Source of the DNA: Polynucleobacter sp. MWH-UH2A
GTDB lineage: Bacteria > Pseudomonadota > Gammaproteobacteria > Burkholderiales > Burkholderiaceae
Reading direction: 5' to 3'
DNA: 64,000 nt
Assembly (NCBI RefSeq): GCF_018687195.1
Contig: NZ_CP061321.1
Coordinates: 1,550,001 to 1,614,000 of the forward strand
A program made the translations under genes and the position numbers. Below, piece by piece: positions 28,424 to 37,786 of this stretch (the first letter of the stretch is position 1; each line of letters begins with the position of its first letter). Below the pieces are notes generated by a model. That model worked only from the letters and a program-made list of their open reading frames with translations. It did not search any database and was not told the DNA's origin.

Positions 28424-28468
28424 AGTACTAACTAGGACTAGTTTAGTACTAACTAGAACTAATTGCAA
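28424..28468 (-). promoter_or_regulatory. Tandem MarR operators over the marR promoter
   Basis: Two near-identical 20-nt units start at 28424 and 28445, 21 bp apart. The first holds the perfect palindrome AACTAG-GA-CTAGTT (28430-28443), the second AACTAG-AA-CTAATT (28451-28464). In the minus direction a possible promoter TTGCAA (28468-28463), 17-nt spacer, TAAACT (28445-28440) spans the second unit, so binding would block RNA polymerase. Confidence 0.8.
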
Positions 28469-28491
28469 TACCCGCCTGTTTTCCCAATAAA

Positions 28492-28516
28492 AAACCCCAC
28501 AATTTATGTGGGGTTT
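28492..28516. terminator. Bidirectional-type terminator
   Basis: A 10-bp inverted repeat AAACCCCACA / TGTGGGGTTT with a 5-nt loop; T runs follow on both strands. It lies downstream of the minus-strand hydrolase gene at 28538. Confidence 0.85.
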
Positions 28517-28537
28517 GTCTTTTTAACGCTTAGAACA

Positions 28538-29392
28538 CTAAAACTGCACTGTCTCTCCCTCGGTCATGGGAATGATTTTGATATTGCTCCCCTTCATTGC
28601 AGCCTGGAACTCGGCCAACGTGCCCTTTGTCATTGGATTGGAGTTGTAGTGCATTGGTATCACCATTTTGGGCTTCACCCAAGTTTTTAAAGCATATGCT
28701 GCATCATCTGGCGCCATCGTGAAATTGCCGCCGATCGGAATCAGCACCAAATCTGGTTTGTAGTGTTCGCTAATGAATTTCATATCACTAAACAAACCGG
28801 TATCACCCATATGCCAAATCTTGAAGCCATTCTCTAACTCAATGATGTAGCCCACTGGCTCACCAGCAGGATGCGATTCCATTTTGTCGGTTGCAGGATT
28901 TTTCCAAACTAACAAAGAAGAGTGCTCTGCTTGCACTGCAGTTACCTTAACACCCGGCAATGGAGTCACTCGCCCGGTCTTGTTGAAACGCCAACCTAGA
29001 TCAGCAGGCAAGATACCCAAAGTAATTAATGGAGTCACCATATCTGCTGGGCCATACAACTTCACATTATTCGATTTGGCAACAGTCGGTGCATCACCAA
29101 TATGATCGACGTGCGCATGGGTAACCAGCACAACATCAATTGGTCCAATGGCAGCAAGATCATTCTTATACTGCGGAGGTGTTTTAGGTCCGCCAGTAAT
29201 CCAAGGGTCAATCAAAATCATCTTACCTTCGGGTGTCTTAATCCGAAAACCTGCCTGGCCAAACCACAACAACTCTGTTTTGCCTTGTGCACTAGGGGCA
29301 CTCTGAGCAAAGGCAGAATGTCCAGTAACAAACAATAAGGGGATCGCCAATGCGATAGCCAAAGCTTGTTTAAGTGAATTACTTCCTATCAT
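28538..29392 (-). CDS. Secreted metallo-beta-lactamase-fold hydrolase (UPF0173-like)
   Basis: A 284-residue protein with signal peptide (cleavage after HSAFA) and a metallo-beta-lactamase fold: WFGQAGFRIKTPEGKMILIDPW, the metal motif THAHVDH, HMGDTGLF and a distal VIPMHYNSNP. The mature part fits the UPF0173 metal-dependent hydrolases, but those are usually cytosolic; the signal peptide makes it periplasmic. Substrate unknown. It is a single-gene unit ending at a strong terminator. Confidence 0.88.
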   Translation of the reverse strand: MIGSNSLKQALAIALAIPLLFVTGHSAFAQSAPSAQGKTELLWFGQAGFRIKTPEGKMILIDPWITGGPKTPPQYKNDLAAIGPIDVVLVTHAHVDHIGDAPTVAKSNNVKLYGPADMVTPLITLGILPADLGWRFNKTGRVTPLPGVKVTAVQAEHSSLLVWKNPATDKMESHPAGEPVGYIIELENGFKIWHMGDTGLFSDMKFISEHYKPDLVLIPIGGNFTMAPDDAAYALKTWVKPKMVIPMHYNSNPMTKGTLAEFQAAMKGSNIKIIPMTEGETVQF

Positions 29393-29497
29393 GCTGTCTC
29401 CTATGATCTTTTTATGTAACTTGGAAAACTATAGCGCAAATTGAAATCGTGAGTACTGCCATTTCTTATATGGCACCGCACCAATATTTAGGGCTGC

Positions 29498-30934
29498 TTA
29501 AGGTTGAATACTTTGAATCTTTTTAAGCTTTAGCTCATAAGAAATAAAGTACTTATAGACGTTCCTCACGTAAACCATGGGCTCATAGCCCATATGCTCT
29601 GCCGCAGCAAACTCAACATTACCAAACCATTGGTCTGGATCAAATCCTTGCTGCTTGGCAAGATCCCTGGCCTTAGCAACATTATTGGGGCCGATATTGT
29701 AAGAAGCCACAGCAAATATGGCGCGATTATTGCCGGTGAAATTGATATTTGGAAAATATTTTGTGATGAGCTCATTCATGTAGTCGGCGCCTGCATGAAT
29801 ATTAGGCTCCAATAAATGAATATCTCCCACGCCAAGAGCATTACCAGTAGTAGGCATGAGCTGCATCACGCCCACCGCGCCAACCTTACTAACTAAATTT
29901 TGATTCAATAATGTTTCTTGAAATCCAAGCGATGCGATGAAAAGCGGATCAATTTTGTACTCGGTGCCATACTTATCAAAGAGCAGGCGCATAGACTCAA
30001 AGCGCGCCCAAGCGGATTTTTCAACAGGGTCTTTCAAACCTTTTGCGTGATCTTTATATTCTTGCTCATGAAATGCATCCAAGGCTTTATTAAAGATATC
30101 GGTTCGATAAAACTCTGAGAGCTCTGCATTTAAGTCCGCATTACTGGCTCGAACAGCTGAGCCAACCCAGCCCAAATCATCTGCATAAATATCATTGTGG
30201 ATCTCTAATTGTTTATAAACCGGTTGCCACAGCTTGGCTTTCCAATCAGCAACGATGACGAATGGGATCAGGCCTGCATCCACTATCTCCAATAAATCTT
30301 CGTCATCCAAAACACCCAAGGGGGAAACGAGATTAACAGGTGACTTACCAGCCTTTTTCAAATCTTTGTTTAAGGGCTGCAAGGTAGCATCAAAATTGAT
30401 ATTGGGGCCACCATAGACAGTTTGCCCCGAAAGATCTTGGATGTTAGCAACGTTGATTGAGCTGGGACCGGATATCAGCACCTCTCGATTAAATCGAAAG
30501 GCATGATTGAGTAGAAACTCATTGGAATTTGGTAAGGATTGATGAACCCCTAGATTTCCAATCACGATATCGGCTTTACCGGAACTCAAGGCAGTAAACA
30601 AATCAGCTCTAGCAACGGGAATCAGCTTAACAACAACCTTATTCTTACCTTGTCCCGCATTTTTAGCATTTGCCCATGACTCATATACACGAGCCATATC
30701 TACTGCGAGCCCTCGCGGCGTTCCTTTGTCGTTAATGTAGATTGTTCGGTCATATGGAACAGCAACTCGGATCAATCCACGCTCAAGCATCTGATCGTAA
30801 GTACCTGTCCAAAGTTCATCCCCAGAAGTTAATGAACGAGATGATTGCGCATGAGATGAAATCGAAACAAAACAAAGGCTGGCGATCGCCAACCAAGTAA
30901 ATATTTTCTGTAGATTTGCGAGACTGAAAGACAA
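29498..30934 (-). CDS. MltF-like lytic murein transglycosylase
   Basis: A 478-residue secreted protein. After the signal peptide, residues about 40-290 form a solute-binding-protein family 3 like domain (VAVPYDRTIYINDKGTPRGLAVD), followed by a C-terminal SLT goose-lysozyme-like domain (about 315-450) with the catalytic Glu in GFQETLLNQN, VGAVGVMQLMPTTG and VASYNIGPNNVAKAR. This is the domain order of MltF, which cleaves peptidoglycan and is regulated by its binding domain. Six nt separate it from the small gene upstream. Confidence 0.9.
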   Translation of the reverse strand: MSFSLANLQKIFTWLAIASLCFVSISSHAQSSRSLTSGDELWTGTYDQMLERGLIRVAVPYDRTIYINDKGTPRGLAVDMARVYESWANAKNAGQGKNKVVVKLIPVARADLFTALSSGKADIVIGNLGVHQSLPNSNEFLLNHAFRFNREVLISGPSSINVANIQDLSGQTVYGGPNINFDATLQPLNKDLKKAGKSPVNLVSPLGVLDDEDLLEIVDAGLIPFVIVADWKAKLWQPVYKQLEIHNDIYADDLGWVGSAVRASNADLNAELSEFYRTDIFNKALDAFHEQEYKDHAKGLKDPVEKSAWARFESMRLLFDKYGTEYKIDPLFIASLGFQETLLNQNLVSKVGAVGVMQLMPTTGNALGVGDIHLLEPNIHAGADYMNELITKYFPNINFTGNNRAIFAVASYNIGPNNVAKARDLAKQQGFDPDQWFGNVEFAAAEHMGYEPMVYVRNVYKYFISYELKLKKIQSIQP

Positions 30935-30940
30935 AACTAC

Positions 30941-31351
30941 TTATTTCCAGAAAAGAGATATCTTTTGTGGTGCATTTGCTTTCACGCTTAATGCTCTTTT
31001 CTGCTCAACACCTTGATAACTCGCCTCAATAGAATAATCACCAGGCTCCAAGTTGATAAGCATGTATGGACCATCAGCCGGGGCGCTAAACACTACCTGC
31101 TTTTTAGTGTTGACGATTTTGATATTGGCACCAAAGATCCATACTCCCCTGCCATTCTCAATCTGAGATAACTCCAGTAGCACGGACCACTGTTTTGCTT
31201 CAGCCAAAATCGCAACAGTCTCTTCCTCTCCAACTCCACCAGAAATGTAGGAGATACCATTCGAATGCTGGGTAGCAGGAATTTGGGCAAACGCAAAACT
31301 CCCAAAAACAAATACCAAGCAGGCACAAATATGTTTAAGCAGTGTTTTCAT
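30941..31351 (-). CDS. Secreted small protein with carboxypeptidase-regulatory-like fold
   Basis: A 136-residue protein with signal peptide (FGSFAFA). The C-terminal two thirds have the Ig/CarboxypepD_reg-like pattern GANIKIVNTKKQVVFSAPADGPYMLINLEPGDYSIEASYQG, i.e. a beta sandwich with the P-G-x-Y-x-I motif. Probably envelope-located; no specific function recognised. Same strand and 6 bp before the MltF-like gene, so possibly cotranscribed. Confidence 0.7.
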   Translation of the reverse strand: MKTLLKHICACLVFVFGSFAFAQIPATQHSNGISYISGGVGEEETVAILAEAKQWSVLLELSQIENGRGVWIFGANIKIVNTKKQVVFSAPADGPYMLINLEPGDYSIEASYQGVEQKRALSVKANAPQKISLFWK

Positions 31352-31380
31352 ACTTTGATATTACAACTAGCGCACAAAAT

Positions 31381-31414
31381 AAAAAAGCCCGGCTCAGTTC
31401 ACTCAGCAGGGCTT
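31381..31414 (-). terminator. Probable terminator of the quinone oxidoreductase gene
   Basis: In the minus direction AAGCCC and GGGCTT enclose an imperfect inner stem, followed by TTTTTT. It lies 20 nt after the stop of the oxidoreductase gene. Confidence 0.7.
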
Positions 31415-31433
31415 CAATTAAGTCATTGTTGAC

Positions 31434-32414
31434 TTAAGGAATCATCACAATGGCGCCAGACACTTTTCTTCCTTCCGCAGCGCGATGCGCATCAGCCGCT
31501 TGTTCCAGAGGAAATTTGGCGCCGATTTGTACTTTGACATGACCTTTCGCAATCGCATCAAATACTGCCTTCGCATTTTCTTGTAGCAAAGCATGTGTTG
31601 CGTTGTGCGGAAAAACAGATGGTCTCGTCAAGAATAAACAACCTTTCTTATTTAAGATTTCTGGCTGAATTTCAGGGGCGGGTCCAGAGGCCGCGCCAAA
31701 GAGTGCAACCGTACCAAAAGGTGCGGCGCAATCCAGGGAACCCAAGAACGTATCTTTAGCTACAGAGTCATAAACCACATTCGCTTTTTTCCCACCGGTT
31801 GCCTTCAAAACTTCCTCAACCCAATTTGGATTGGAATAATCAACTACCGCATCGCAACCAGCCGCTTTTGCTGCTGCAACCTTAGCTTGCGAACCAACGG
31901 TGCCCACCACAAAGGCGCCTAACGCCTTTGCCCAGCCCGCCAAAATTTGCCCAACACCACCAGCAGCAGCATGCACCAAAACAATATCACCCGCTTTTAC
32001 TTTGTAAGTCTTTTGCACCAAGTATTGCGCTGTCATTGCCTTAAAGAAAACTGCAGCAGCCACTTCATCAGATACATTGCTGGGCACAGGAACTAATTTG
32101 TCGGCAGCCACATTACGTGCGCTTGCATAAGCACCAATACCAGCATTCATATACATGACGCGATCGCCCACTTTGAGGCCAGTCACGCCTTCACCCAAAG
32201 CCTCTACTACACCCACAGCTTCATGACCTAAGCCAGTTGGCAAATCTAATGGGTAGACTCCTGAGCGCTGATATACGTCAATGAAGTTAAAGCCAATCGC
32301 CGTTTGTCGCAATTGCACTTCGCCCTTTCTTGGGGCCGGCAATTCTTTATCAATCAATTGAATTACGTCTGAACTGCCTAGCTTGTCTAAGCTCACTACT
32401 CGCGCTTTAGTCAC
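31434..32414 (-). CDS. qor: NADPH:quinone oxidoreductase (zeta-crystallin-like)
   Basis: A 326-residue member of the medium-chain dehydrogenase/reductase family without the zinc-binding cysteines. GLGHEAVGVVEALGEGV, the nucleotide motif VHAAAGGVGQILAGWAKALGA (in the Rossmann part) and the quinone reductase pattern YQRSGVYPLDLP identify it. It reduces quinones with NADPH in the cytosol. Start ATG at 32414. Confidence 0.93.
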   Translation of the reverse strand: MTKARVVSLDKLGSSDVIQLIDKELPAPRKGEVQLRQTAIGFNFIDVYQRSGVYPLDLPTGLGHEAVGVVEALGEGVTGLKVGDRVMYMNAGIGAYASARNVAADKLVPVPSNVSDEVAAAVFFKAMTAQYLVQKTYKVKAGDIVLVHAAAGGVGQILAGWAKALGAFVVGTVGSQAKVAAAKAAGCDAVVDYSNPNWVEEVLKATGGKKANVVYDSVAKDTFLGSLDCAAPFGTVALFGAASGPAPEIQPEILNKKGCLFLTRPSVFPHNATHALLQENAKAVFDAIAKGHVKVQIGAKFPLEQAADAHRAAEGRKVSGAIVMIP

Positions 32415-32526
32415 GTGTCACCTATTTATATTTGTTATGAGAAAAAATTATCATACCCCAAAAGGCATTCTTCAGCAGGGGCTCAAAAGCACCGCTAGAA
32501 TAATTTAAATAGTCGATTGGCAAGCT

Positions 32527-33426
32527 TTGAAGGCATATTATTCTGACCACTTTGTTTTACCCCTTCCACCGGGACATCGCTTTCCGATGGACAAGTACTC
32601 ACGCTTGCGTGATTTGGTTGGCAACCTTCCCAATATCTCATTGGTCGAAGCGCCTGCAGCGAGCGATACGCAATTACTTTACGCCCATGATCCAAGCTAT
32701 TTAACCAAAGTCGTGAATGGGAAATTGAGCGATGCAGAACAAAAGGAGATTGGCTTTCCATGGAGCGAGAAAATGGTAGAGCGCTCTAGACGCTCTGCTG
32801 GCGCAACTATTGCCGCAGCAAAAACTGCCTTACAAGAAGGTATCTCAGGCAACTTAGCTGGCGGCACGCATCATGCTTATCGCAATCGCGGTAGCGGGTT
32901 CTGCGTTTTTAATGACGCGGCAGTTGCGGCGCGAACCTTACAAAAGGAAGTGAACTCCAAGCTCAAAGTGGCCATTGTTGATCTCGATGTCCACCAAGGC
33001 AATGGCACAGCATCAATACTGCAACATGATTCATCGATATTTACCTTATCGATTCATGGAGAGAATAATTTCCCGTTTCAGAAAGAGCTGAGTAATTTAG
33101 ATTATGGGCTTGAGGATGGCTGCGATGACCAAACCTATTTGCACGCGCTCAATCAATGCCTTGATCAACTAGATGATCAATTTAAGCCTGACTTTGTGAT
33201 TTATCTGGCTGGGGCAGATCCCCACGAAGGGGATCGCCTAGGTCGACTGAAGATTACTAAAGACGGAATGCGATGCAGGGATGAGACTGTATTTCAATAC
33301 GGACTAGATCGAAATATCCCAACTGCATTTTCAATGGCGGGCGGATATGGCAAAGAGATCACTTCTACCGTTGACATTCACTACCAAACCATTCAAACCG
33401 CCCTGCAATATCAGTTGCGCTACTAG
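32527..33426 (+). CDS. Histone deacetylase-superfamily hydrolase
   Basis: A 299-residue zinc amidohydrolase of the arginase/deacetylase fold. Motifs: GGTHHAYRNRGSGFCVFNDAAVAA (active-site HH and metal region), VDLDVHQGNGT with the Asp/His zinc ligands, and YLAGADPHEGDRLG with the second Asp. Bacterial members include acetylpolyamine and acetoin-associated deacetylases. Start is TTG at 32527, as the conserved KAYYSDHFVLPLPPGH follows at once and a stop lies 19 nt upstream. Confidence 0.9.
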   Translation: MKAYYSDHFVLPLPPGHRFPMDKYSRLRDLVGNLPNISLVEAPAASDTQLLYAHDPSYLTKVVNGKLSDAEQKEIGFPWSEKMVERSRRSAGATIAAAKTALQEGISGNLAGGTHHAYRNRGSGFCVFNDAAVAARTLQKEVNSKLKVAIVDLDVHQGNGTASILQHDSSIFTLSIHGENNFPFQKELSNLDYGLEDGCDDQTYLHALNQCLDQLDDQFKPDFVIYLAGADPHEGDRLGRLKITKDGMRCRDETVFQYGLDRNIPTAFSMAGGYGKEITSTVDIHYQTIQTALQYQLRY

Positions 33427-33431
33427 CTGCC

Positions 33432-33968
33432 CTAACTGTCAGACTTGCCTTTTTTCTTTGAAGAAGCCTTCGCACCCGATAAATTAGTCACACTCTCAAC
33501 ACTTTTTTCAAAGTTTGCGAAAGAATCGGCCATTGCAGCGCGCACTAATTCAAAATTCTGGAGCGCGTTATTAAATGAGGTCTTAAATACAGATACATAA
33601 GCCTCACTTCCAACAGGCGCATTATTGGTTGCATCATTCACAAAGTGAATGAGATCCGCTTTTGAGTCTTGGATCATTTCTTCAGCGATCTCTGATAGCT
33701 CTTTATTACCACTACGAAGCACATCAAGAAGTTGCTGATGATAGTGAGCCACCTCTTTTGCGGCATCTTGCAAAACCTCTGCGTGAACAAAATCAAAAGC
33801 TGCCTTGGGATCCTGCGTTTTCATCAGATCAGAGACGCGCTTTTGGATTAACTCAGCGAACTCTTGCGCAGCCTGTTGATTAATTTTGGCAATCGCTTGC
33901 GCGCTTTCCATGGCAACACGACTTACCGCCTTGCTAGCATCAATTGCTTTTTGTGGACTTTTACTCAT
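33432..33968 (-). CDS. Phasin-family protein
   Basis: A 178-residue helical protein rich in Ala, Lys and Glu with the phasin pattern AKINQQAAQEFAELIQKRVSDLM in the first helix and a Lys-rich tail (SSKKKGKSD). Phasins coat polyhydroxyalkanoate granules. ATG at 33968 is chosen because GGAGGGG lies 4-8 nt upstream; a longer frame to 34001 lacks a ribosome site. It converges with the deacetylase-like gene. Confidence 0.85.
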   Translation of the reverse strand: MSKSPQKAIDASKAVSRVAMESAQAIAKINQQAAQEFAELIQKRVSDLMKTQDPKAAFDFVHAEVLQDAAKEVAHYHQQLLDVLRSGNKELSEIAEEMIQDSKADLIHFVNDATNNAPVGSEAYVSVFKTSFNNALQNFELVRAAMADSFANFEKSVESVTNLSGAKASSKKKGKSDS

Positions 33969-34086
33969 AACCCCTCCATTAGAGACATTGGCTAATACCA
34001 ATCTACTCCGGTTTTGGGGTGTTGCTATAGAGAAATACCAGTAGAGCCTGGCTTAATAGGCGGCCAGGCTTCTAGATTACAAATAC

Positions 34087-34746
34087 TTATTTTGCGGGTG
34101 TGCCCGATGTCGCTTTCTTTGGCATGCTATTTAAGGTCGCAGCATCATTTAATTGCTGATCCACTAAATAGAGGGCACCACCATAGTTTGCTTGCAAGTC
34201 ATACCCAGACAAGCCAACTGTATAAAACGTAATATTGGGATTAAATGAGCGAATCGTACCGCCAGAACCTGCAGAGAAGTTCGCATCCACATCAATTCCA
34301 CCCTGTTGCCCATCTACAGTTGAAAGTAAAAATTGATCAATTGCAGAAGTGGTTTTAAAAATCACAACCTGATACTGCTTTTGATAGCCTGCTCCAAGGC
34401 CCTCACCTGTTTTAATGTCTTGCATAAAAATAGGTTGCTTACGACGCTTGTCATATAGAACGCCTTCGCCGCGCGCTACTACCAACAACACAATGTTGAC
34501 ATTGGTTGCATCAAAAACGGCATATCCCGCTGCCGCATCAATCTCTTTCCTGACGGCTGGATTTTGCTTCAGCAAAGCATCCAAACCAGTTTGCGCCATC
34601 TTCAGGGTCGCTTCGCGCTTTTGCATGATCTCTTCTTGAGTAAGTGGTTTGCCATCTTTACCAGTGGATTGGCAACCCGAAAGAGTCAAGAGAGCAAAGG
34701 CAATTAGGGAAATTGGCTTTAGAAGTGTGAAAAATGAAATGCGCAT
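34087..34746 (-). CDS. SYLF/YSC84-domain lipoprotein
   Basis: A 219-residue lipoprotein with lipobox LSGCQ (Cys near residue 25). The mature part shows the lipid-binding SYLF/YSC84 domain: AAGYAVFDATNVNIVLLVVARGEGV, LGAGYQKQYQVVIF, GGIDVDANFSAGSGG. Related proteins bind phosphoinositides or membranes; the bacterial role is not defined. It is divergent from ahpC across a 210-bp AT-rich region. Confidence 0.85.
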   Translation of the reverse strand: MRISFFTLLKPISLIAFALLTLSGCQSTGKDGKPLTQEEIMQKREATLKMAQTGLDALLKQNPAVRKEIDAAAGYAVFDATNVNIVLLVVARGEGVLYDKRRKQPIFMQDIKTGEGLGAGYQKQYQVVIFKTTSAIDQFLLSTVDGQQGGIDVDANFSAGSGGTIRSFNPNITFYTVGLSGYDLQANYGGALYLVDQQLNDAATLNSMPKKATSGTPAK

Positions 34747-34957
34747 AAACAGGTTCTTTTTAAGTTTTTGCTGAGGAGGCTGAACTAAGCGGTCATTATC
34801 CCGCTTTTTAGGGGGTTTTAACCCTGTTTTTGTTATCTAATAAATCGATTATTTATATCAATATTATTCATTATACAAATATAAAGATAGTGCCTAGAAT
34901 GGATTCTGTTGTCACAGTTTTTCACGAATCATTTAGTTAAAAAAGAAAAGGAGCACC

Positions 34958-35521
34958 ATGTCTATTATCAATACAGCCGTTCAACCATTCAAAACCGAAG
35001 CGTTCCACAATGGCAAGTTTGTAACTATCACTGACGAAACCCTCAAGGGTAAGTGGTCAGTTCTCATTTTTATGCCAGCAGCATTTACATTTAACTGCCC
35101 AACTGAAATTGAAGATGCAGCTGAGAACTATGCTGAGTTCCAAAAATTAGGCGCTGAAGTGTATATCGTTACAACCGATACTCATTTCTCACACAAAGTT
35201 TGGCACGAAACATCCCCTGCTGTTGGTAAAGCAAAGTTCCCACTCGTTGGCGACCCAACACACACATTGACCAATGCTTTTGGCGTACATATTCCTGAAG
35301 CTGGTTTGGCATTGCGTGGCACCTTCATCATCAACCCTGAAGGAGTAATCAAAACTGCTGAGATTCATTCCAATGAAATCGCTCGTGATGTTTCTGAAAC
35401 ATTGCGTAAGCTCAAAGCCGCTCAATACACAGCTGCTCACCCAGGTGAAGTATGCCCAGCCAAATGGAAAGAAGGCGCTGCTACTTTGACTCCATCTTTG
35501 GACCTCGTAGGCAAGATCTAA
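34958..35521 (+). CDS. ahpC: Alkyl hydroperoxide reductase subunit C (peroxiredoxin)
   Basis: A 187-residue typical two-cysteine peroxiredoxin. The peroxidatic Cys47 is in [11 protein letters not shown] (with Thr44 and the Pro/Arg environment) and the resolving Cys166 in PGEVCPAKW. It reduces H2O2 and organic peroxides in the cytosol and is recycled by AhpF, encoded 100 bp downstream. AAGGAGCACC precedes the ATG. Confidence 0.98.
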   Translation: MSIINTAVQPFKTEAFHNGKFVTITDETLKGKWSVLIFMPAAFTFNCPTEIEDAAENYAEFQKLGAEVYIVTTDTHFSHKVWHETSPAVGKAKFPLVGDPTHTLTNAFGVHIPEAGLALRGTFIINPEGVIKTAEIHSNEIARDVSETLRKLKAAQYTAAHPGEVCPAKWKEGAATLTPSLDLVGKI

Positions 35522-35621
35522 TCGATCGCCCTTAACCAATCAGACTCTCTCCGGAGAGTCTATTGGAGAGGACAAGATCCTGCCCAATGGACTCACTGAA
35601 ACCAGTACAAAGGATGTCATC

Positions 35622-37202
35622 ATGTTAGATAACAACATCAAGACCCAATTAAAAGCGTATTTTGAAAAGATTGTTTCTCCAATCACACTAACTGCATCGT
35701 TAGACGATAGCCCTGCTTCTGCACAAATGCGCGAGCTACTCAATGAAGTAGCTGAGCAATCAGACAAAATTACTGTAGCAACTAACGGTAGCGATAAAAA
35801 TGTGCCGAGCTTTACCGTTAGCAAAACCGGTGAAACAGCTCGCATTCGTTTTTCTGGTCTGCCAATGGGTCATGAAATGACTTCGTTCATTTTGGCAATC
35901 TTGCAAGCCAGCGGTTATCCACCAAAAGTGGAAGAAGATATATTGGCGCGTATTCGTAAATTGGATGGTAAGTTCCACTTCCAAACTTTCATCTCTTTGT
36001 CATGCCATAACTGCCCCGATGTAGTTCAAGCACTCAATTTGATGGCCGCGATCAATCCGAATATTGAACATGAAATGATTGATGGCGCTCTTTTCCAACC
36101 CTTGGTCGACCAATTTCAAATCATGGCGGTTCCAACCGTGATCTTGAATGGTGAAGTCTTTGGCCAGGGCCGCATGGGTGCAGAAGAAATCATTGCCAAA
36201 CTCGACACCGGTAGCGCAGAAGAAGAAGCGGCGAAGCTCAATGCCAAGGGCGATTTTGATGTACTGGTGATTGGTGGTGGCCCTGCTGGTTCAGCTGCAG
36301 CAATTTACGCAGCTCGCAAAGGCATCCGCACCGGTGTTGTTGCTGAGCGCTTCGGCGGCCAAGTGATGGATACCTTAGGTATTGAGAACTTCATTTCTGT
36401 TTCTCATACAGAAGGCCCTAAATTAGTTCAGGCTCTTGAACAGCATGTCAAAGACTATGAAGTCGACATCATGAATTTGCAGCGTGCTAATGCATTGCGT
36501 AAAACCAACTCTGGCATTGAAGTAGAAATGGCGAATGGCGCAGTATTAAAAAGCAAATCCGTCATCATTGGCACCGGCGCACGCTGGAGAGAAATGAATG
36601 TTCCTGGCGAACAAGAGTATCGCAATAAAGGCGTTGCCTACTGCCCACATTGTGATGGTCCCTTGTTTAAAGGTAAGCGCGTTGCAGTAATCGGTGGGGG
36701 TAATTCTGGGGTTGAGGCAGCAATTGATTTGGCAGGCATTGTGAGCCATGTCACCTTGATTGAGTTTGATAGTCAATTGCGCGCTGATGCAGTATTACAG
36801 AAAAAGCTATTCAGCCTACCTAATGTGACCGTTATCAAGAGCGCGCTTACTAAAGAAGTCTTGGGTGATGGCAGCAAGGTTAATGGCCTGCGCTATCAAG
36901 ATCGCAACAGTAATACCGAGCACACAGTTGAACTCGAAGGCATCTTTGTGCAAATCGGTTTGTTACCAAATACAGAATGGCTCAAAGGCACGATAGATCT
37001 ATCCCCCCGCGGAGAGATTATGATAGATGCAAAAGGTGAAACCTCTGTTCCAGGCGTATTCGCAGCGGGCGATTGCACCACCGTTCCTTACAAGCAAATC
37101 ATCATTGCCATGGGTGAAGGCGCAAAAGCTTCTCTGGGCGCATTTGATTACTTGATTCGCCACTCTGTTACCGAGGAAGAGCCGGCTGAGGTTGCTGCAT
37201 AA
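35622..37202 (+). CDS. ahpF: Alkyl hydroperoxide reductase subunit F
   Basis: A 526-residue flavoprotein that passes electrons from NADH to AhpC. An N-terminal double thioredoxin-like domain has the redox pair C128-C131 (SCHNCPD); the thioredoxin-reductase-like part starts at [17 protein letters not shown] (FAD), has redox pair C341-C344 (YCPHCDG), NAD loop [12 protein letters not shown] and [13 protein letters not shown]. Full length, forming an operon with ahpC and ending in a clear terminator. Confidence 0.98.
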   Translation: MLDNNIKTQLKAYFEKIVSPITLTASLDDSPASAQMRELLNEVAEQSDKITVATNGSDKNVPSFTVSKTGETARIRFSGLPMGHEMTSFILAILQASGYPPKVEEDILARIRKLDGKFHFQTFISLSCHNCPDVVQALNLMAAINPNIEHEMIDGALFQPLVDQFQIMAVPTVILNGEVFGQGRMGAEEIIAKLDTGSAEEEAAKLNAKGDFDVLVIGGGPAGSAAAIYAARKGIRTGVVAERFGGQVMDTLGIENFISVSHTEGPKLVQALEQHVKDYEVDIMNLQRANALRKTNSGIEVEMANGAVLKSKSVIIGTGARWREMNVPGEQEYRNKGVAYCPHCDGPLFKGKRVAVIGGGNSGVEAAIDLAGIVSHVTLIEFDSQLRADAVLQKKLFSLPNVTVIKSALTKEVLGDGSKVNGLRYQDRNSNTEHTVELEGIFVQIGLLPNTEWLKGTIDLSPRGEIMIDAKGETSVPGVFAAGDCTTVPYKQIIIAMGEGAKASLGAFDYLIRHSVTEEEPAEVAA

Positions 37203-37224
37203 GTAGCGTCAGCAGCAAAATAAA

Positions 37225-37250
37225 AACCCCAGAGTCATATCTGGGGTTTT
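37225..37250. terminator. Bidirectional terminator after ahpF and the cupin gene
   Basis: Perfect 10-bp inverted repeat AAACCCCAGA / TCTGGGGTTT with 6-nt loop and T-rich flanks on both strands. It serves ahpF from the left and the minus-strand cupin gene from the right. Confidence 0.9.
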
Positions 37251-37271
37251 ATTTATAGAGCAGCCTTTAAC

Positions 37272-37760
37272 TTAGTTAAGCTTATGCGGCTTGCCAAAAC
37301 GAGGTGCATCGGGATAGACAGGAGTTGTGCTAACTGGGCCCATACCAATGATCTGAATTTCTGTAGGCCCTTTAATAGCACCGTCAAAGTGCACTACGCC
37401 AGCAGGGTGAAACATCATGCTTCCAGCCGGTAATCCTACTGTAGTGGATGGGTCCCAACTGGCATCCGTACCGGCCCACCAAGTTCCTTTAATGACCGTC
37501 ACAAAACGATCTTGAGTATGAAAATGGGGTGCGCTCATGATGCCCTCTGGGAAAATATTGCGTACCACATACATTCCAGGCTTATTGGGATCACCAAATA
37601 AGACGGCAGTCTTTACACCTGCTGGCGCATCACCCCAAACTACTTGATCTGGCTTAACAACTACAAAGTCTTTTGCGCTGGCTTGTGCATAAACATGTAG
37701 AGATGCACATCCGAGAAATGCAAACAAAATAAAAGGTTTTATTGAAAATAATTTCTTCAT
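37272..37760 (-). CDS. Secreted cupin-domain protein
   Basis: A 162-residue protein with signal peptide (LHVYAQA) and one cupin domain with metal ligands in SAPHFHTQDRFVTVIKGTWW and FHPAGVVHFDG. No enzymatic activity can be assigned. ATG at 37760 is preferred, as GGAG lies 6 nt before it; the frame extends to 37814 into the TRAP gene. It follows the TRAP transporter genes on the same strand and may bind or process the imported compound. Confidence 0.82.
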   Translation of the reverse strand: MKKLFSIKPFILFAFLGCASLHVYAQASAKDFVVVKPDQVVWGDAPAGVKTAVLFGDPNKPGMYVVRNIFPEGIMSAPHFHTQDRFVTVIKGTWWAGTDASWDPSTTVGLPAGSMMFHPAGVVHFDGAIKGPTEIQIIGMGPVSTTPVYPDAPRFGKPHKLN

Positions 37761-37786
37761 CATCGTCTCCAAACTATTGTTATTGA

